Source of the DNA: Riemerella anatipestifer
Lineage (GTDB): Bacteria; Bacteroidota; Bacteroidia; Flavobacteriales; Weeksellaceae
Length of the DNA: 64,000 nucleotides
Direction of reading: 5' to 3'
NCBI RefSeq assembly: GCF_035666175.1
Contig: NZ_CP142016.1
Coordinates: 1,488,001 to 1,552,000, forward strand
This document shows positions 1 through 8,813 of this stretch, piece after piece (positions within the stretch are counted from its first letter, which is position 1; each line of letters begins with the position of its first letter). Below the pieces are notes generated by a model. The model was given only the letters and a program-made list of their open reading frames with translations. It was not told where the DNA came from and searched no databases. Both the position numbers and the translations under genes were made by a program.

Positions 1-893
1 CTCTCTTCGCTTAACTTTTCTCCGCCATAAGTAAGTTCTATTTCACCATTCTCATAACTAATTTTCTTACTTAAAAGAAAATTGTTTTGAAATACAGCTT
101 CACCGCTGATAAAACGAGAGGCATTTCGTTCAAATTTATTTTTATTCACCATCACATAGCCGAAGTAAGTACTTGGTATCAAAGTAAGAACGACTAAAAA
201 CCACATAATTTTCCTAGAGCGTTTCTCTATCCTCTCATCTTTGAAATGATAACGAGGGAAATCCACTACCTTAAGCACAATAAAGGTTGCTAACGCGATA
301 TAAACCGTATTGATGAGATATAAATATAAAGCTCCAAAAAAATACGAAAACTGCAATGTTGCCAGCCCATATCCTGCCGTACACAAAGGAGGCATAAGTG
401 CCGTAGCAATGGCTACTCCTGGTATTACATTACCTTTCAGTTTACTATAAGTAGCCACAATTCCTGCTAAACCTCCGAAAAAAGCGATAAGTACATCGTA
501 GATATTAGGAGAAGTTCTCGCCAATATTTCTGAATAGGCATCGCTAATAGGAGAAACTAAAAAATAAATCATAGAAGCTACCAAGCCAACTCCAGAAGCG
601 AAGGCATAGTTTTTAATGGCTGTTTTCAGCATCCAAGGGTCGTTAATCCCAACAGAAAAACCAATCCCCATAATAGGTCCCATAAGTGGAGATATAAGCA
701 TCGCTCCTATAATCACCGCAGTAGAGTTCATATTAAGCCCCAGACAAGCTATAAATATGGCAAAAATTAAAATCCACAGATTAGTCCCTTTAAATGGAAT
801 ATTTGCAGCTATGTTTTCTTTAACATTATCAAATGTTTCTTGCTGAGAAAGAAGGCTAAAAACTTCTTTTAATTTGGTTAGTTTTTCTAACAT
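1..893 (-). CDS. DUF389-family integral membrane protein (3' end beyond window)
   Basis: About 297 N-terminal residues are visible; the gene runs off the left edge. After a short cytoplasmic leader, several hydrophobic segments carry the patterns typical of DUF389 proteins: a STAVIIGAMLISPLMGPIMG-type stretch near residues 55-75 and VIPGVAIATALMPPLCTAG near residues 145-165. DUF389 proteins are membrane proteins of unknown function in bacteria and archaea. The start codon shares one base with the psd stop (TAATG), so translation is probably coupled to psd and the gene belongs to the same minus-strand operon. Family assignment is from recall of the motifs; the substrate is unknown. Confidence 0.8.
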   Translation of the reverse strand, partial: MLEKLTKLKEVFSLLSQQETFDNVKENIAANIPFKGTNLWILIFAIFIACLGLNMNSTAVIIGAMLISPLMGPIMGIGFSVGINDPWMLKTAIKNYAFASGVGLVASMIYFLVSPISDAYSEILARTSPNIYDVLIAFFGGLAGIVATYSKLKGNVIPGVAIATALMPPLCTAGYGLATLQFSYFFGALYLYLINTVYIALATFIVLKVVDFPRYHFKDERIEKRSRKIMWFLVVLTLIPSTYFGYVMVNKNKFERNASRFISGEAVFQNNFLLSKKISYENGEIELTYGGEKLSEE

Positions 894-1552
894 TAGCTTT
901 TCAGTTTAGCGATTACATCTAAGCCTCCCTTAGTTTTATCTCCTATTTTGCAAAGTATCTCTGTATCTCGTGGCAAAAACACATCCATACGAGAACCAAA
1001 TTTAATAAATCCAAACTCGTGCCCTGCTTTGGCTACATCTCCTTCGTTACAATAGAATACAATTCTTCTCGCAACATAGCCTGCAATCTGACGAAATACA
1101 ACATTAGACCCTAAAAGAGTTTTAACTGCAACTGTAGTTCTTTCGTTTTCGGTAGAAGATTTCTCGTGCCACGCTACTAGATACTTACCTGGGTGATATT
1201 TTTTATAAACCACCTCTCCACTTACAGGATAACGGCAAATATGAACATTAAGTGGCGACATAAAGATAGAAACCTGAATACACTTTCCTTTTAAGAATTC
1301 ATTTTCCTCTACTTCTTTTATCATTACCACTTTGCCGTCTACAGGTGCTATTACATTTTCTCTATGTTCTAAAATAGTTCTATTAGGCACTCTAAAAAAC
1401 CATAAAACCAATCCTAAAATAACCAAAAGAGGAAGTATAATAACCAGTGCCCACCCCTTTAAAAAATAAATAGACAAGCCGCTTACTATAGCCACCACGC
1501 TTCCCACCACAAGTAATGTTCCTTTAGATTCTTTGTGTAATTTCATTATCAT
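893..1552 (-). CDS. psd: Phosphatidylserine decarboxylase proenzyme
   Basis: Decarboxylates phosphatidylserine to phosphatidylethanolamine at the inner membrane, the last step of PE synthesis. The 219-aa length fits the short Psd type. Two N-terminal hydrophobic segments (about 12-50) anchor it. The autocleavage site that makes the pyruvoyl group is visible as Gly186-Ser187 in FIKFGSRMD, and the conserved FMSPLNVHICRYP block is at about 97-109. A start at codon 3 (MKLHKES) is equally possible. It lies 10 nt downstream of cdsA, which supplies CDP-diacylglycerol for the same pathway, and overlaps the DUF389 gene by one base. Confidence 0.95.
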   Translation of the reverse strand: MIMKLHKESKGTLLVVGSVVAIVSGLSIYFLKGWALVIILPLLVILGLVLWFFRVPNRTILEHRENVIAPVDGKVVMIKEVEENEFLKGKCIQVSIFMSPLNVHICRYPVSGEVVYKKYHPGKYLVAWHEKSSTENERTTVAVKTLLGSNVVFRQIAGYVARRIVFYCNEGDVAKAGHEFGFIKFGSRMDVFLPRDTEILCKIGDKTKGGLDVIAKLKS

Positions 1553-1562
1553 CAGTTTATTA

Positions 1563-2441
1563 TTAAAATAACTTTTCTATCGCAAAATATAAATATAATA
1601 CTGGAGCACATACCATAAAACTATCCAGTCTATCTAAAATTCCTCCATGACCAGGAATGATATTTCCACTATCTTTAACTCCGAAAGTTCGTTTTAGTTG
1701 ACTTTCTAACAAATCTCCCATAGGAGCAAATACAGATACTAACACACATACCAATATCCAATTACCTCTAAGTTCCGTATAGTTTTGCTCTATAAAAAAA
1801 CCTAATAGCATTGTGCATAACACTCCACCAATAAAGCCTTCCCATGTTTTCTTAGGACTTATCTTAGGAGCCATTTTATGTTTACCCGATAATCTTCCGA
1901 AAATATAAGCAAAGGAATCACTGCTCCAAATAAGAACAAACATCCAAAATACTTCCATAGAAAAAGACTCTGGTAAACCTTTAATAAAAGTAGGTAAACC
2001 TAATGCAAAAGAAAACGGTATCACAGTATAAATAACAGCAAAGATGAGTTTGCCATTTTCGTAATAAAGCTCTTTAGGGTAACGAAATAATGTTAATGCC
2101 GCAATAGGCAGTAATGCTAATCCTAATATTTCTGATAGTGTAATATTAGCATAAAAACCACTATAGAAGTACTTCATACTAAAGCGATAATACACAAGAA
2201 GAACGGCTGGGAAAACCAACCATTTCCAAAAAGTATTATCAAACTTCATCATTCTCACGCATTCCCATACGCCTACAAATAATAAAAATGTAATTAGTCC
2301 AAAATAGAGTTGCTCCGCTCCTACCACATAATTCCCAAACAAGTTATTGATAGCAACAGCTCCATAAGGCGTTGTACAAGCAATTATCACAAGTGCATAA
2401 ACACCACCAAATATTATACGGAGTAATAAATTTTTATCCAA
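1563..2441 (-). CDS. cdsA: Phosphatidate cytidylyltransferase (CDP-DAG synthase)
   Basis: Makes CDP-diacylglycerol from phosphatidic acid and CTP, the branch point of phospholipid synthesis. The 292-aa protein is highly hydrophobic with about eight membrane segments. The family signature is complete near the C-terminus: LKRTFGVKDSGNIIPGHGG followed by ILDRLDS, containing the K-D, H-G-G and D-R residues of the CDS pattern. A second conserved block, SSDSFAYIFGRLSGKHK then PKKTWEGFIGG, precedes it. It sits between the LUD-domain gene (21-nt gap) and psd (10-nt gap), giving a compact phospholipid operon on the minus strand. Confidence 0.96.
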   Translation of the reverse strand: MDKNLLLRIIFGGVYALVIIACTTPYGAVAINNLFGNYVVGAEQLYFGLITFLLFVGVWECVRMMKFDNTFWKWLVFPAVLLVYYRFSMKYFYSGFYANITLSEILGLALLPIAALTLFRYPKELYYENGKLIFAVIYTVIPFSFALGLPTFIKGLPESFSMEVFWMFVLIWSSDSFAYIFGRLSGKHKMAPKISPKKTWEGFIGGVLCTMLLGFFIEQNYTELRGNWILVCVLVSVFAPMGDLLESQLKRTFGVKDSGNIIPGHGGILDRLDSFMVCAPVLYLYFAIEKLF

Positions 2442-2462
2442 AACAGAATTGATTTAGTTAAT

Positions 2463-3080
2463 TTAATCTTCTAGTAGGAGAAGAAAAAGTTTAGTATTCT
2501 TTTTTTGAGGGTCATCTAAGTGTGATTGCCCACCACTTATCGAAGTTAGATTTTTAAGAGTGCTTTTTCTCCGTTTCACTTTCATCATCGCTTCGTTAAG
2601 ATTGGTTACTATTTGAGAAACAGTAGCCATAATCACAATTTTATCTGGTAGCCTAGAAGAGTTATAGTGTAAGATATTATTGTGAGAAAGCATTATTTTG
2701 CCATCGTAAGCGATAAGATATTCACAAGTGATAAAGGCTGCATCATTGAAAAGTTCTAGAGTTTCCGTAGAAGATACCCCTATCACATTTAAGAAATCTC
2801 TAAGGTTTTCATCACAACAGAAAATAGAGGACATACCTTCTAACTTAACGATTTGATTGAGCGTTTTAAGAGCTTCTGCCTCGTCTGCACAGTAATTGAA
2901 AATACCTCCAGAATGTGTAAACAACTGGGCAAATTTATAATCTAAATCTGCAGAACTAAGCTTATCACCTAATTTTATGATATTAGGCTTCTCTGCTTCC
3001 TCTTCTGTATTAAAAATTTTACCGACGATGTTCTTAAACCAACTCAAAATCAACAGAGGCTTTTTCAATTCAATTAACAA
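2463..3080 (-). CDS. LUD-domain (LutC/YkgG-like) protein
   Basis: A 205-aa soluble protein resembling the LUD domain of LutB/LutC lactate-utilisation proteins. Typical elements are the alternating alpha/beta pattern with FITCEYLIAYDGKIMLS (about 116-132) and the LPDKIVIMATVSQIV segment (about 144-158). No Fe-S cysteine motif or lutA/lutB neighbour is present, so a role in lactate oxidation is not supported. Homologues next to cdsA are common in Flavobacteriia (recall). The assigned ATG leaves an unusual hydrophobic leader; a TTG start about 12 codons later, giving LSWFKNIVGKIF, may be the real one. Confidence 0.75.
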   Translation of the reverse strand: MLIELKKPLLILSWFKNIVGKIFNTEEEAEKPNIIKLGDKLSSADLDYKFAQLFTHSGGIFNYCADEAEALKTLNQIVKLEGMSSIFCCDENLRDFLNVIGVSSTETLELFNDAAFITCEYLIAYDGKIMLSHNNILHYNSSRLPDKIVIMATVSQIVTNLNEAMMKVKRRKSTLKNLTSISGGQSHLDDPQKKNTKLFLLLLED

Positions 3081-3153
3081 AAATAATAAATATTTATTAC
3101 ATATGGCATTAAAAATTAAATTCTCAATCTTTAATGAAACGATAATAAAAGCC

Positions 3154-4815
3154 TTAATTCAATATTTTTTCTAAAATCCTCAATGTGATAAGGTAGGTAG
3201 GCTTAACACCTGTAAGCCCCAATCCTCCCGAAGAAAGGGTACTCCCTGTTTCTAAAGGGTTATCCGAAGCATAGTAAGCATAACACACAAACAAATCTGG
3301 ACTGATGTGATTTCTTATTTTAGAAGCTACTTGTATGGCTTTTTGATAATGAGCTCCTTCCATCTCAAGACCTATAGCTTTCCAAGAGGTAGTCATAAAG
3401 AATGAAAGAATATCCTTATTTTGCAAGGAAGTCCCTAATACCGTAATCATAGACCCTTGAAATGCCTTTAGCTCATCATCTTGAAAATCGGAGAGGCTTA
3501 ATGCATTTTCAAAAGGGTAATTATCTGCCGTTCCTTCAAAAATATGAGAGGTAGGTATCATAATGTCTCCTTTTTTACCTTCCAAAATCCCTGCTTTACC
3601 CATAATGGAAATGGAACGAACTGACATAAAACACATTTCGTCTCCTAGCTTAAATGGTTTTAAAAGTTCGTCCATAACTTCAAAGGCTTGTTCGCCAAAG
3701 GCATAATCAAACACCAAAATCACATCTTCTTTACCGATAGCTTTTCCTTGAAAAGGTGTATTCTCTGAAGTAAATTTCTTTAAATCTATGATTTGAACAT
3801 CTATATTACTTCCACTTTGGTCATCTATATAGATAAGTCCTTTTGATAGGGCATAGTCCGAAACTTTTTTTCTTAGATTGGCATCGTTGCTAATATTTTC
3901 GTATAGAGAATAATCTACACTACCTTTATTCTTAATATTAAGAGCATCATTGGCGTAAAGCATATTTTTAACACTGTGCATATTGGCACTTATGATATGC
4001 AAAGGTCTTTTGTGTAGGTTATTATTTACCAAAACTTCCTTAACCTTGTTTGCCCATTTTTCGCCAAAGAAATGATGTCCCACACGCTCCTGAAGTATCG
4101 CACTAAAGAAGATTTCTCTCGCTCGTTCTTGTCGCCAATCCGCCAAACTTACCTCACCCATGTTATAGATGATTTTGAATAATCGGTCTGGATTTTTCTC
4201 ATCACCAAACTTTTCGTAAGCATCTAAAGTTTCCTCAAAGGTTCTCCCCAAAAAGGCAGAAAGCTGTATTAAGGCAACTTCTTTTTCTTTTCGTGTAAAT
4301 TTCTTTTCACCTTTAGCAACCTCTTCTATTGACTTCCAAATACGGCGAGGTGTGCCTCCTTTTTCTAAATCAAAGCCGATGTTTCTTATTTTATCTGCCT
4401 CTATATAGAAGAAAGTCAAGTGTGTGAGTATATCGTAAATTTCCGACCTTCCTAGAAGCACCTCAATATTCATTTGATGAGCATCTATCCTGTAGCAATT
4501 TCGTCTTCTTTTTTTAGGAACGATAGGCTGAAAACTCGCCTTGTGAAAACCCTCATCTGAAGTTAAATGTATAAAAGCACATTCTTCTACACCTTCTGGC
4601 AAACGGTCTAGCACATAGAGTAACCCATCTAGCTCCACCTTTTTAGGCGAGGACATAGAACCGTAAATTTCGGGCTGTATTACCATCAACAAATCCCTAA
4701 GGCTTTCTCCTGATACGCCTCCTGGCTTGAAAAAACCTCTATAAAATAAGTGCCTCATACTCACAAACAACCTCTCAATAGCCTCCGTTGTTTCTCTTGC
4801 TCTAGACTTTACCAT
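3154..4815 (-). CDS. Conserved Bacteroidetes protein, DUF6909-like, nucleoside-phosphorylase-like C-terminus
   Basis: A soluble protein of about 553 aa from the chosen start (MVKSRARETTEAIERL). An upstream in-frame ATG at 4863 is less likely because a TAAGTTTG promoter -7 box lies at 4850-4843, between the two starts. The C-terminal part (about 270-550) contains PLHIISANMHSVKNML and GLEMEGAHYQKAIQVA, the latter resembling the E-M-E-G active-site block of nucleoside phosphorylases; the N-terminal half is helical and unfamiliar. I recall this family as DUF6909, of unknown function. It heads the minus-strand run leading to LUD-cdsA-psd, with a 73-nt gap. Confidence 0.7.
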   Translation of the reverse strand: MVKSRARETTEAIERLFVSMRHLFYRGFFKPGGVSGESLRDLLMVIQPEIYGSMSSPKKVELDGLLYVLDRLPEGVEECAFIHLTSDEGFHKASFQPIVPKKRRRNCYRIDAHQMNIEVLLGRSEIYDILTHLTFFYIEADKIRNIGFDLEKGGTPRRIWKSIEEVAKGEKKFTRKEKEVALIQLSAFLGRTFEETLDAYEKFGDEKNPDRLFKIIYNMGEVSLADWRQERAREIFFSAILQERVGHHFFGEKWANKVKEVLVNNNLHKRPLHIISANMHSVKNMLYANDALNIKNKGSVDYSLYENISNDANLRKKVSDYALSKGLIYIDDQSGSNIDVQIIDLKKFTSENTPFQGKAIGKEDVILVFDYAFGEQAFEVMDELLKPFKLGDEMCFMSVRSISIMGKAGILEGKKGDIMIPTSHIFEGTADNYPFENALSLSDFQDDELKAFQGSMITVLGTSLQNKDILSFFMTTSWKAIGLEMEGAHYQKAIQVASKIRNHISPDLFVCYAYYASDNPLETGSTLSSGGLGLTGVKPTYLITLRILEKILN

Positions 4816-4842
4816 AATGTTAAAAAAGAATAAATTAAACTG

Positions 4843-4850
4843 CAAACTTA
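4843..4850 (-). promoter_or_regulatory. Flavobacterial -7 box for the DUF6909-like gene
   Basis: On the minus strand this reads TAAGTTTG, matching the flavobacterial TANNTTTG box, 27 nt upstream of the ATG at 4815. No clear TTG -33 element is seen at standard spacing, so support is partial. It decides in favour of the shorter start. Confidence 0.4.
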
Positions 4851-4953
4851 CATAATTTTCCAAATTTATAAGTCTTTAGCTTAATTATCCATAGTAATAT
4901 TGGTCTCTGTATGCCTTTTTTGATTTTCTTTTTAGCAGTCTATTTTAAAACCT

Positions 4954-4961
4954 TATTTTTG
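4954..4961 (+). promoter_or_regulatory. Candidate -7 box for the rlmD operon
   Basis: TATTTTTG fits TANNTTTG and lies 20 nt before the rlmD ATG. No convincing -33 TTG at the usual distance. Confidence 0.35.
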
Positions 4962-4981
4962 CATCAATTAGTTTTAGAATT

Positions 4982-6391
4982 ATGGGGAGAAAGCATAAAA
5001 ACATCATTATAGAAAACCTAAAGTTAGTATCAGCGGGAGCTAAAGGCGTTGCTGTAGGGAAAACCACCGAAGGCAAAACCGTGTTAGTTTCAGGAGCTGT
5101 CCCAGGTGATACGGTAAACGCTAGAGTGAAAAAATCTAAAAAACAATACTACGAAGCCGAAGCTGTAGAGATTGTAGAATTTTCTCAAGATAGAGTAGAG
5201 GCTCAATGCAAACACTTTGGGGTATGTGGTGGTTGCAAATGGCAAAACTTGTCTTACGAAAAACAGCTAGAATTTAAACAGTCTGAAGTTCTTAACAATC
5301 TTAAACGAATTGGTGGTTTAACCGATTTTGAGGCTTTGCCGATTTTAGGCTCTCCGCAAGAGTATTTTTACAGAAACAAGATGGAGTTTTCTTTCTCTAA
5401 TGCTAGATGGCTGACTTCCGAAGAGATACTTAACGGAGCTGACATTGACAATAAAAACGCTTTAGGCTTCCATATTCCTGGTATGTGGAGTAAAATTTTG
5501 GACTTAAAAGAATGTTTCCTACAAGAAACACCTTCTAACGAAATAAGACTTGCTGTAAAAAATTATGCCGATGCCCACCAGCTAGAGTTTTTTGATGTTA
5601 AAAATCAGGAAGGGTTTTTAAGAACACTAATGCTAAGACAAAACTCCAAAGGAGAGTGGATGGTGCTGTTCCAATTCTACAAAGAACAAAAGGAAGACCG
5701 CGAAGCCTTATTTGAATATCTCCTCAACGCTTTCCCTCAAATCAAAACTTTGGTGTATGCCATCAACCCTAAACCTAACGACTCCATCTACGACCTAGAG
5801 GTAGAGACCTACTATGGCGATGGGTTTTTAATAGAACAAATGGAAGATTTGCAATTTAAAATAGGTCCTAAATCTTTCTTCCAAACCAATTACCAACAAG
5901 CCTTAGCCCTTTACCAAAAGACACTAGAGTTTGCCGATTTAAAAGGGGACGAAGTGGTGTACGACCTCTACACAGGCACAGGGACTATTGCCCAGTTTGT
6001 AGCGAGAAAAGCCAAGCAAGTGATTGGGATTGAGTCTGTACCAGAAGCGATAGCTGCCGCTAAGGAACACGCTAAACACAACGGTCTAGACAACTGCACC
6101 TTCTACTGTGGGGATATGAAAGATATTTTTACTGATGAATTTTTAGCTCAACACCCTAAGGCAGATGTCTTAATTACCGACCCTCCTAGAGACGGAATGC
6201 ATCAAAAGGTAGTGGAACAAATTCTAAAGTTAGCTCCAGAAAAAATAGTCTATGTAAGTTGCAACTCTGCTACACAAGCAAGAGATTTAGCCCTGATGAA
6301 AGAACATTATCGTGTGGAGAAAATCCTTCCTGTAGATATGTTCCCACAAACACATCACATAGAAAATATTGCCCTACTAAAGAAGATTTAA
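4982..6391 (+). CDS. rlmD: 23S rRNA (uracil-5-)-methyltransferase RlmD/RumA type
   Basis: SAM-dependent methyltransferase for a 23S rRNA uracil (m5U). The 469-aa protein has an N-terminal TRAM RNA-binding domain (about 5-68), four [4Fe-4S] cysteines (C76, C82, C85 in CKHFGVCGGCKW, and C178), a SAM-binding motif YDLYTGTGTIAQF (about 327-339), the ITDPPRDGM motif (about 398-406) and the catalytic Cys427 in YVSCNSAT. All elements needed for activity are visible. RlmC, RlmD and TrmA-like members cannot be separated with certainty by eye; the 4Fe-4S plus TRAM layout favours RlmD. It is the first gene of an operon with two Bacteroidetes-specific genes, the next ATG starting 1 nt after its stop. Confidence 0.92.
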   Translation: MGRKHKNIIIENLKLVSAGAKGVAVGKTTEGKTVLVSGAVPGDTVNARVKKSKKQYYEAEAVEIVEFSQDRVEAQCKHFGVCGGCKWQNLSYEKQLEFKQSEVLNNLKRIGGLTDFEALPILGSPQEYFYRNKMEFSFSNARWLTSEEILNGADIDNKNALGFHIPGMWSKILDLKECFLQETPSNEIRLAVKNYADAHQLEFFDVKNQEGFLRTLMLRQNSKGEWMVLFQFYKEQKEDREALFEYLLNAFPQIKTLVYAINPKPNDSIYDLEVETYYGDGFLIEQMEDLQFKIGPKSFFQTNYQQALALYQKTLEFADLKGDEVVYDLYTGTGTIAQFVARKAKQVIGIESVPEAIAAAKEHAKHNGLDNCTFYCGDMKDIFTDEFLAQHPKADVLITDPPRDGMHQKVVEQILKLAPEKIVYVSCNSATQARDLALMKEHYRVEKILPVDMFPQTHHIENIALLKKI

Positions 6392-6392
6392 A

Positions 6393-6872
6393 ATGAAATT
6401 ATTCAAACTTGTTTTTGTTTTGGGAATGCTACTTTCCCTCGCCTCTTGTGGAAGCGATGACGATATTTGCGAAAGTGGACTAAGCTCTCCTAGAATGAAA
6501 CTTAAATTTAAAGACAGCTCCAACAAACTCTACCAGCCAGATACCCTTATTATTGGAGTAAAACTGACAGGGGAGGAAAACATTAAAACGGTAGTTTCTG
6601 CCTTAAAACCAGATTCGGTACTCGTGCCATTGAGAGTAGATGATACCAATTTTACAGACCTCTACATTAGTACCAGTGCCAAAGGAACACCCTCTAAAGT
6701 AAGGGTGCTTTACACGCCTGTTTCAGAATATGTTTCTCCTGCTTGTGGTATGCGAAGGCTCTACAACGACCTATCTGCTGTTTTGGAGAATGCCACCCCT
6801 GTTAAAAATATAGAACTCAACGAAAAGAATATCCACGATGAAAATAAAACCCATCTTTATCTTATTTTTTAG
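6393..6872 (+). CDS. DUF6452-like lipoprotein
   Basis: A 159-aa predicted lipoprotein: signal peptide with lipobox LLSLASC (Cys19 or so) followed by an acidic GSDDD. The CxxDDIC-like region and SPRMKLKFKD block resemble DUF6452, a Bacteroidetes family usually found beside DUF6048 and an rlmD-type gene (recall). Function unknown; the anchor suggests an outer-membrane or periplasmic location. The start lies immediately after the rlmD stop and the 3' end overlaps the next gene by 35 nt, so the three genes are almost certainly co-transcribed. Confidence 0.75.
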   Translation: MKLFKLVFVLGMLLSLASCGSDDDICESGLSSPRMKLKFKDSSNKLYQPDTLIIGVKLTGEENIKTVVSALKPDSVLVPLRVDDTNFTDLYISTSAKGTPSKVRVLYTPVSEYVSPACGMRRLYNDLSAVLENATPVKNIELNEKNIHDENKTHLYLIF

Positions 6873-7494
6873 TGTTTTTTTTCTAAACCTATCTGCTCAA
6901 GACAAAGACAGCCTAAAAACAAAATGGAAATATCAGCCTAACGCTATGGTGGGTGTCAATGTTTTAGGAGCAGGTCTTTCAGTATTTTCTAAGCAAAAAA
7001 ACATTCAGTTTTTTGTTTCAAGGGAAATTAAAGGCAAACTCAATGGGATTGTAGAAGGTGGCTACGCCCAAAATATTTATGACAAAAATGCTTATAATGC
7101 AACTACTTCGGGTATTTTTGGTAAGCTAGGAGCCTTCTATATGATGGTAACCGATGCCGAAGACCGCCGTAATGGATTCTATGCAGGAGGTAAACTCGCT
7201 ACTGCTTTTTATCAGCAAACCTACCTCGCCATTCCTACCAAAGGCTCTCTAGGGCAAGTTTTTACGGCTAGTTTGCCCACTTCTCGGCAATCCTCTTATT
7301 GGGTAGAAGCTACCGTGGGCGGAAGGGTAAGGCTTTTTAATTCTAACTTCTTTATAGATGTTAATGCACAACCTAAATACTTGCTTTATACCACAAAACA
7401 AGACGGCGTTTTCCCTATGGTTGTTCCTGGATTTGGACGAAGTTCTGGGAAATTTAATATGGGATTTGCTTGGAATTTAGCGTATTATTTTTAG
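6838..7494 (+). CDS. DUF6048-like outer-membrane beta-barrel protein
   Basis: A 218-aa exported protein: signal peptide about 1-20 ending LNLSAQ, then amphipathic strands and a C-terminal FNMGFAWNLAYYF, an aromatic end typical of outer-membrane beta-barrels. It fits DUF6048, which commonly pairs with DUF6452 in Flavobacteriia (recall); the pair may act together in the outer membrane, but no function is known. The reading frame begins inside the preceding gene, implying translational coupling. Confidence 0.75.
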   Translation: MKIKPIFILFFSVFFLNLSAQDKDSLKTKWKYQPNAMVGVNVLGAGLSVFSKQKNIQFFVSREIKGKLNGIVEGGYAQNIYDKNAYNATTSGIFGKLGAFYMMVTDAEDRRNGFYAGGKLATAFYQQTYLAIPTKGSLGQVFTASLPTSRQSSYWVEATVGGRVRLFNSNFFIDVNAQPKYLLYTTKQDGVFPMVVPGFGRSSGKFNMGFAWNLAYYF

Positions 7495-7603
7495 CCATAG
7501 TTTTCTCGTCCCTTTTGGCTACGCTAAACCACTGCGTTAGGTTTAAGTCAAGCTAAAAGTACAGATATATACATCTATTTCCCTTCTTTTGTCTTGAAGC
7601 AAA

Positions 7604-8070
7604 AGAAGCAAAAATTCAAGACTGTAACCCCTTTGGCTAAACCTCATTACTAAAGGCTAAAATCCCCAAAACTCGCTCTAACGCTTTTGTCCACACCTTT
7701 GCTCAAACAATGGGTATTTTTTAACGCCTTTACTAACGAGGTTCTTAACGCCATCGGGCTTAGAGGTCAGATATACTATATATATTATAAGTACTCCTAT
7801 CCAAAGACCATTTTAAAACCGCTTTAAATTATAACCTTTTAGCTATTATCAACGCTCTGCTGAGCAAATACCATTTAAAGCAATGCTAAATTATTAGCAC
7901 TCCACTCTCCGACCTAAGGAAACGAAGGCGTTAAGAAAATGAGGTATCCATTCGTTAAAAAAGACCTATTGTCTGAACAAGCGTGGGACTTAGCCTTGGC
8001 GTGAGTTCTAGGGCTTTTAGAATGGACAACGCAGTTTTAGCCGCAGTTTTCTAGTCTTGACCTTTTGGTA
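7604..8070. repeat. Large imperfect inverted repeat (arms about 150-160 bp)
   Basis: The arm at about 7604-7765 matches the reverse complement of about 7905-8070 with gaps. Shared blocks, in order from the outside, include TCAAGACT, an AAAACTC/AGAACTC CGC block, a CTCAAACAATGGGT versus TTCAGACAATAGGT block followed by TTTTTTAACG, and TTCTTAACGCC. The arms are separated by about 140 bp. I judge identity at roughly 60-65% by eye. It may be a decayed insertion sequence, a MITE-like element or a structured RNA. Confidence 0.6.
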
Positions 8071-8215
8071 CTTTTAGGTCAAGCTAAAAGTATAGACAGT
8101 AAAATAAATAATATTGTTCTTTTGCCTTGAAACAAAAGTACAAGCATATACATACACAGTGCTTCTGCTTTGCCCTCACTACTGATGTTCTCTTAAAGTA
8201 TAGTTGAGACTACTA

Positions 8216-8299
8216 AAAACCTAGCTAGGTTTTCACAAAAACATCACTAGGTTTTAAGCAAAACATAGCTACCTTTTGGGTAAAAGATAGCTATGTTTT
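8216..8299. terminator. Cluster of short palindromes, probable bidirectional terminator
   Basis: An 18-bp perfect palindrome, AAAACCTAGCTAGGTTTT (8216-8233), is followed by a half-unit (AAAACATCACTAGGTTTT) and by a hairpin at 8260-8299 with arms AAAACATAGCTA and TAGCTATGTTTT, extended by CTTTT/AAAAG around a GGGT loop. It stands between the convergent DUF6048-like (+) and HU-like (-) genes, so termination in both directions is likely. The iterated AAAAC...GTTTT design is unusual. Confidence 0.55.
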
Positions 8300-8344
8300 T
8301 AATACTCCTAAATATAAGTGGTTTCAGGGGGCTTGTAAAAAGAC

Positions 8345-8731
8345 TTATTTCTTCTTCTCAAAGCCTGCTGCCTTCATACTGTCTAAAATGCGTTTACCAG
8401 GGCGGTAGTTTACACCTACCGATTTAATAAGACTTTGATTAAAATCTTTCTCCGTAGCTGCTCCGCCACTGCTTAGGGTAGGATAGAGTGTCCCCAACTT
8501 TTCCAAACGGACGATTTTACTATCTGCCAAAGCGTTTTGTATCACATTCTCTAAAGCGATGATGACCGCCTTAATATCTGCCTCACTTAGAGCAGAAAAC
8601 TTCTCGATTTGCTTGGTAAGCTCGTCTATACCTACCTCTCCGTCGGTGGTAATACTAGCGTACCATTTTTTATCACCTCCACCAGCAACACCTGGTTGAA
8701 CTCTTTCAATAACTTTGTACTTGATTGACAT
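8345..8731 (-). CDS. HU-related DNA-binding protein
   Basis: A 128-aa small basic protein of the HU/IHF-related family common in Bacteroidetes. It starts MSIKYKVIERVQPGVAGGGDKKWYA-like, followed by an HU fold region with GEVGIDELTKQIEKFSALSE (about 31-50) and the LGTLYPTLSSGG turn leading to the DNA-binding arm (about 79-91). In this family the N-terminal part replaces the classical HU start. It probably binds and bends DNA. It lies 82 nt downstream of a large secreted-protein gene on the same strand, but co-transcription is uncertain because a C-rich/G-rich inverted repeat (8769-8815) lies between. Confidence 0.85.
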   Translation of the reverse strand: MSIKYKVIERVQPGVAGGGDKKWYASITTDGEVGIDELTKQIEKFSALSEADIKAVIIALENVIQNALADSKIVRLEKLGTLYPTLSSGGAATEKDFNQSLIKSVGVNYRPGKRILDSMKAAGFEKKK

Positions 8732-8813
8732 ATCTTTTATTTTTATGGTTTATTTTTTCTCTGTTAAAAAATCCCCCACCGTGCTAAAACACACAATAGG
8801 GGAAAGGATTAAA

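Larger units (their letters stand above)
7495..8344. other. 850-bp gene-free stretch between convergent genes
   Basis: I see no credible protein gene or tRNA here. It holds a direct repeat of an AAGCTAAAAGTA...TTTTGTCTTGAA module (about 7548-7605 and 8089-8140), a large imperfect inverted repeat (7604-8070) and a cluster of short palindromes (8216-8299), annotated separately. The composition suggests a decayed mobile or dispersed structured repeat. Confidence 0.6.
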
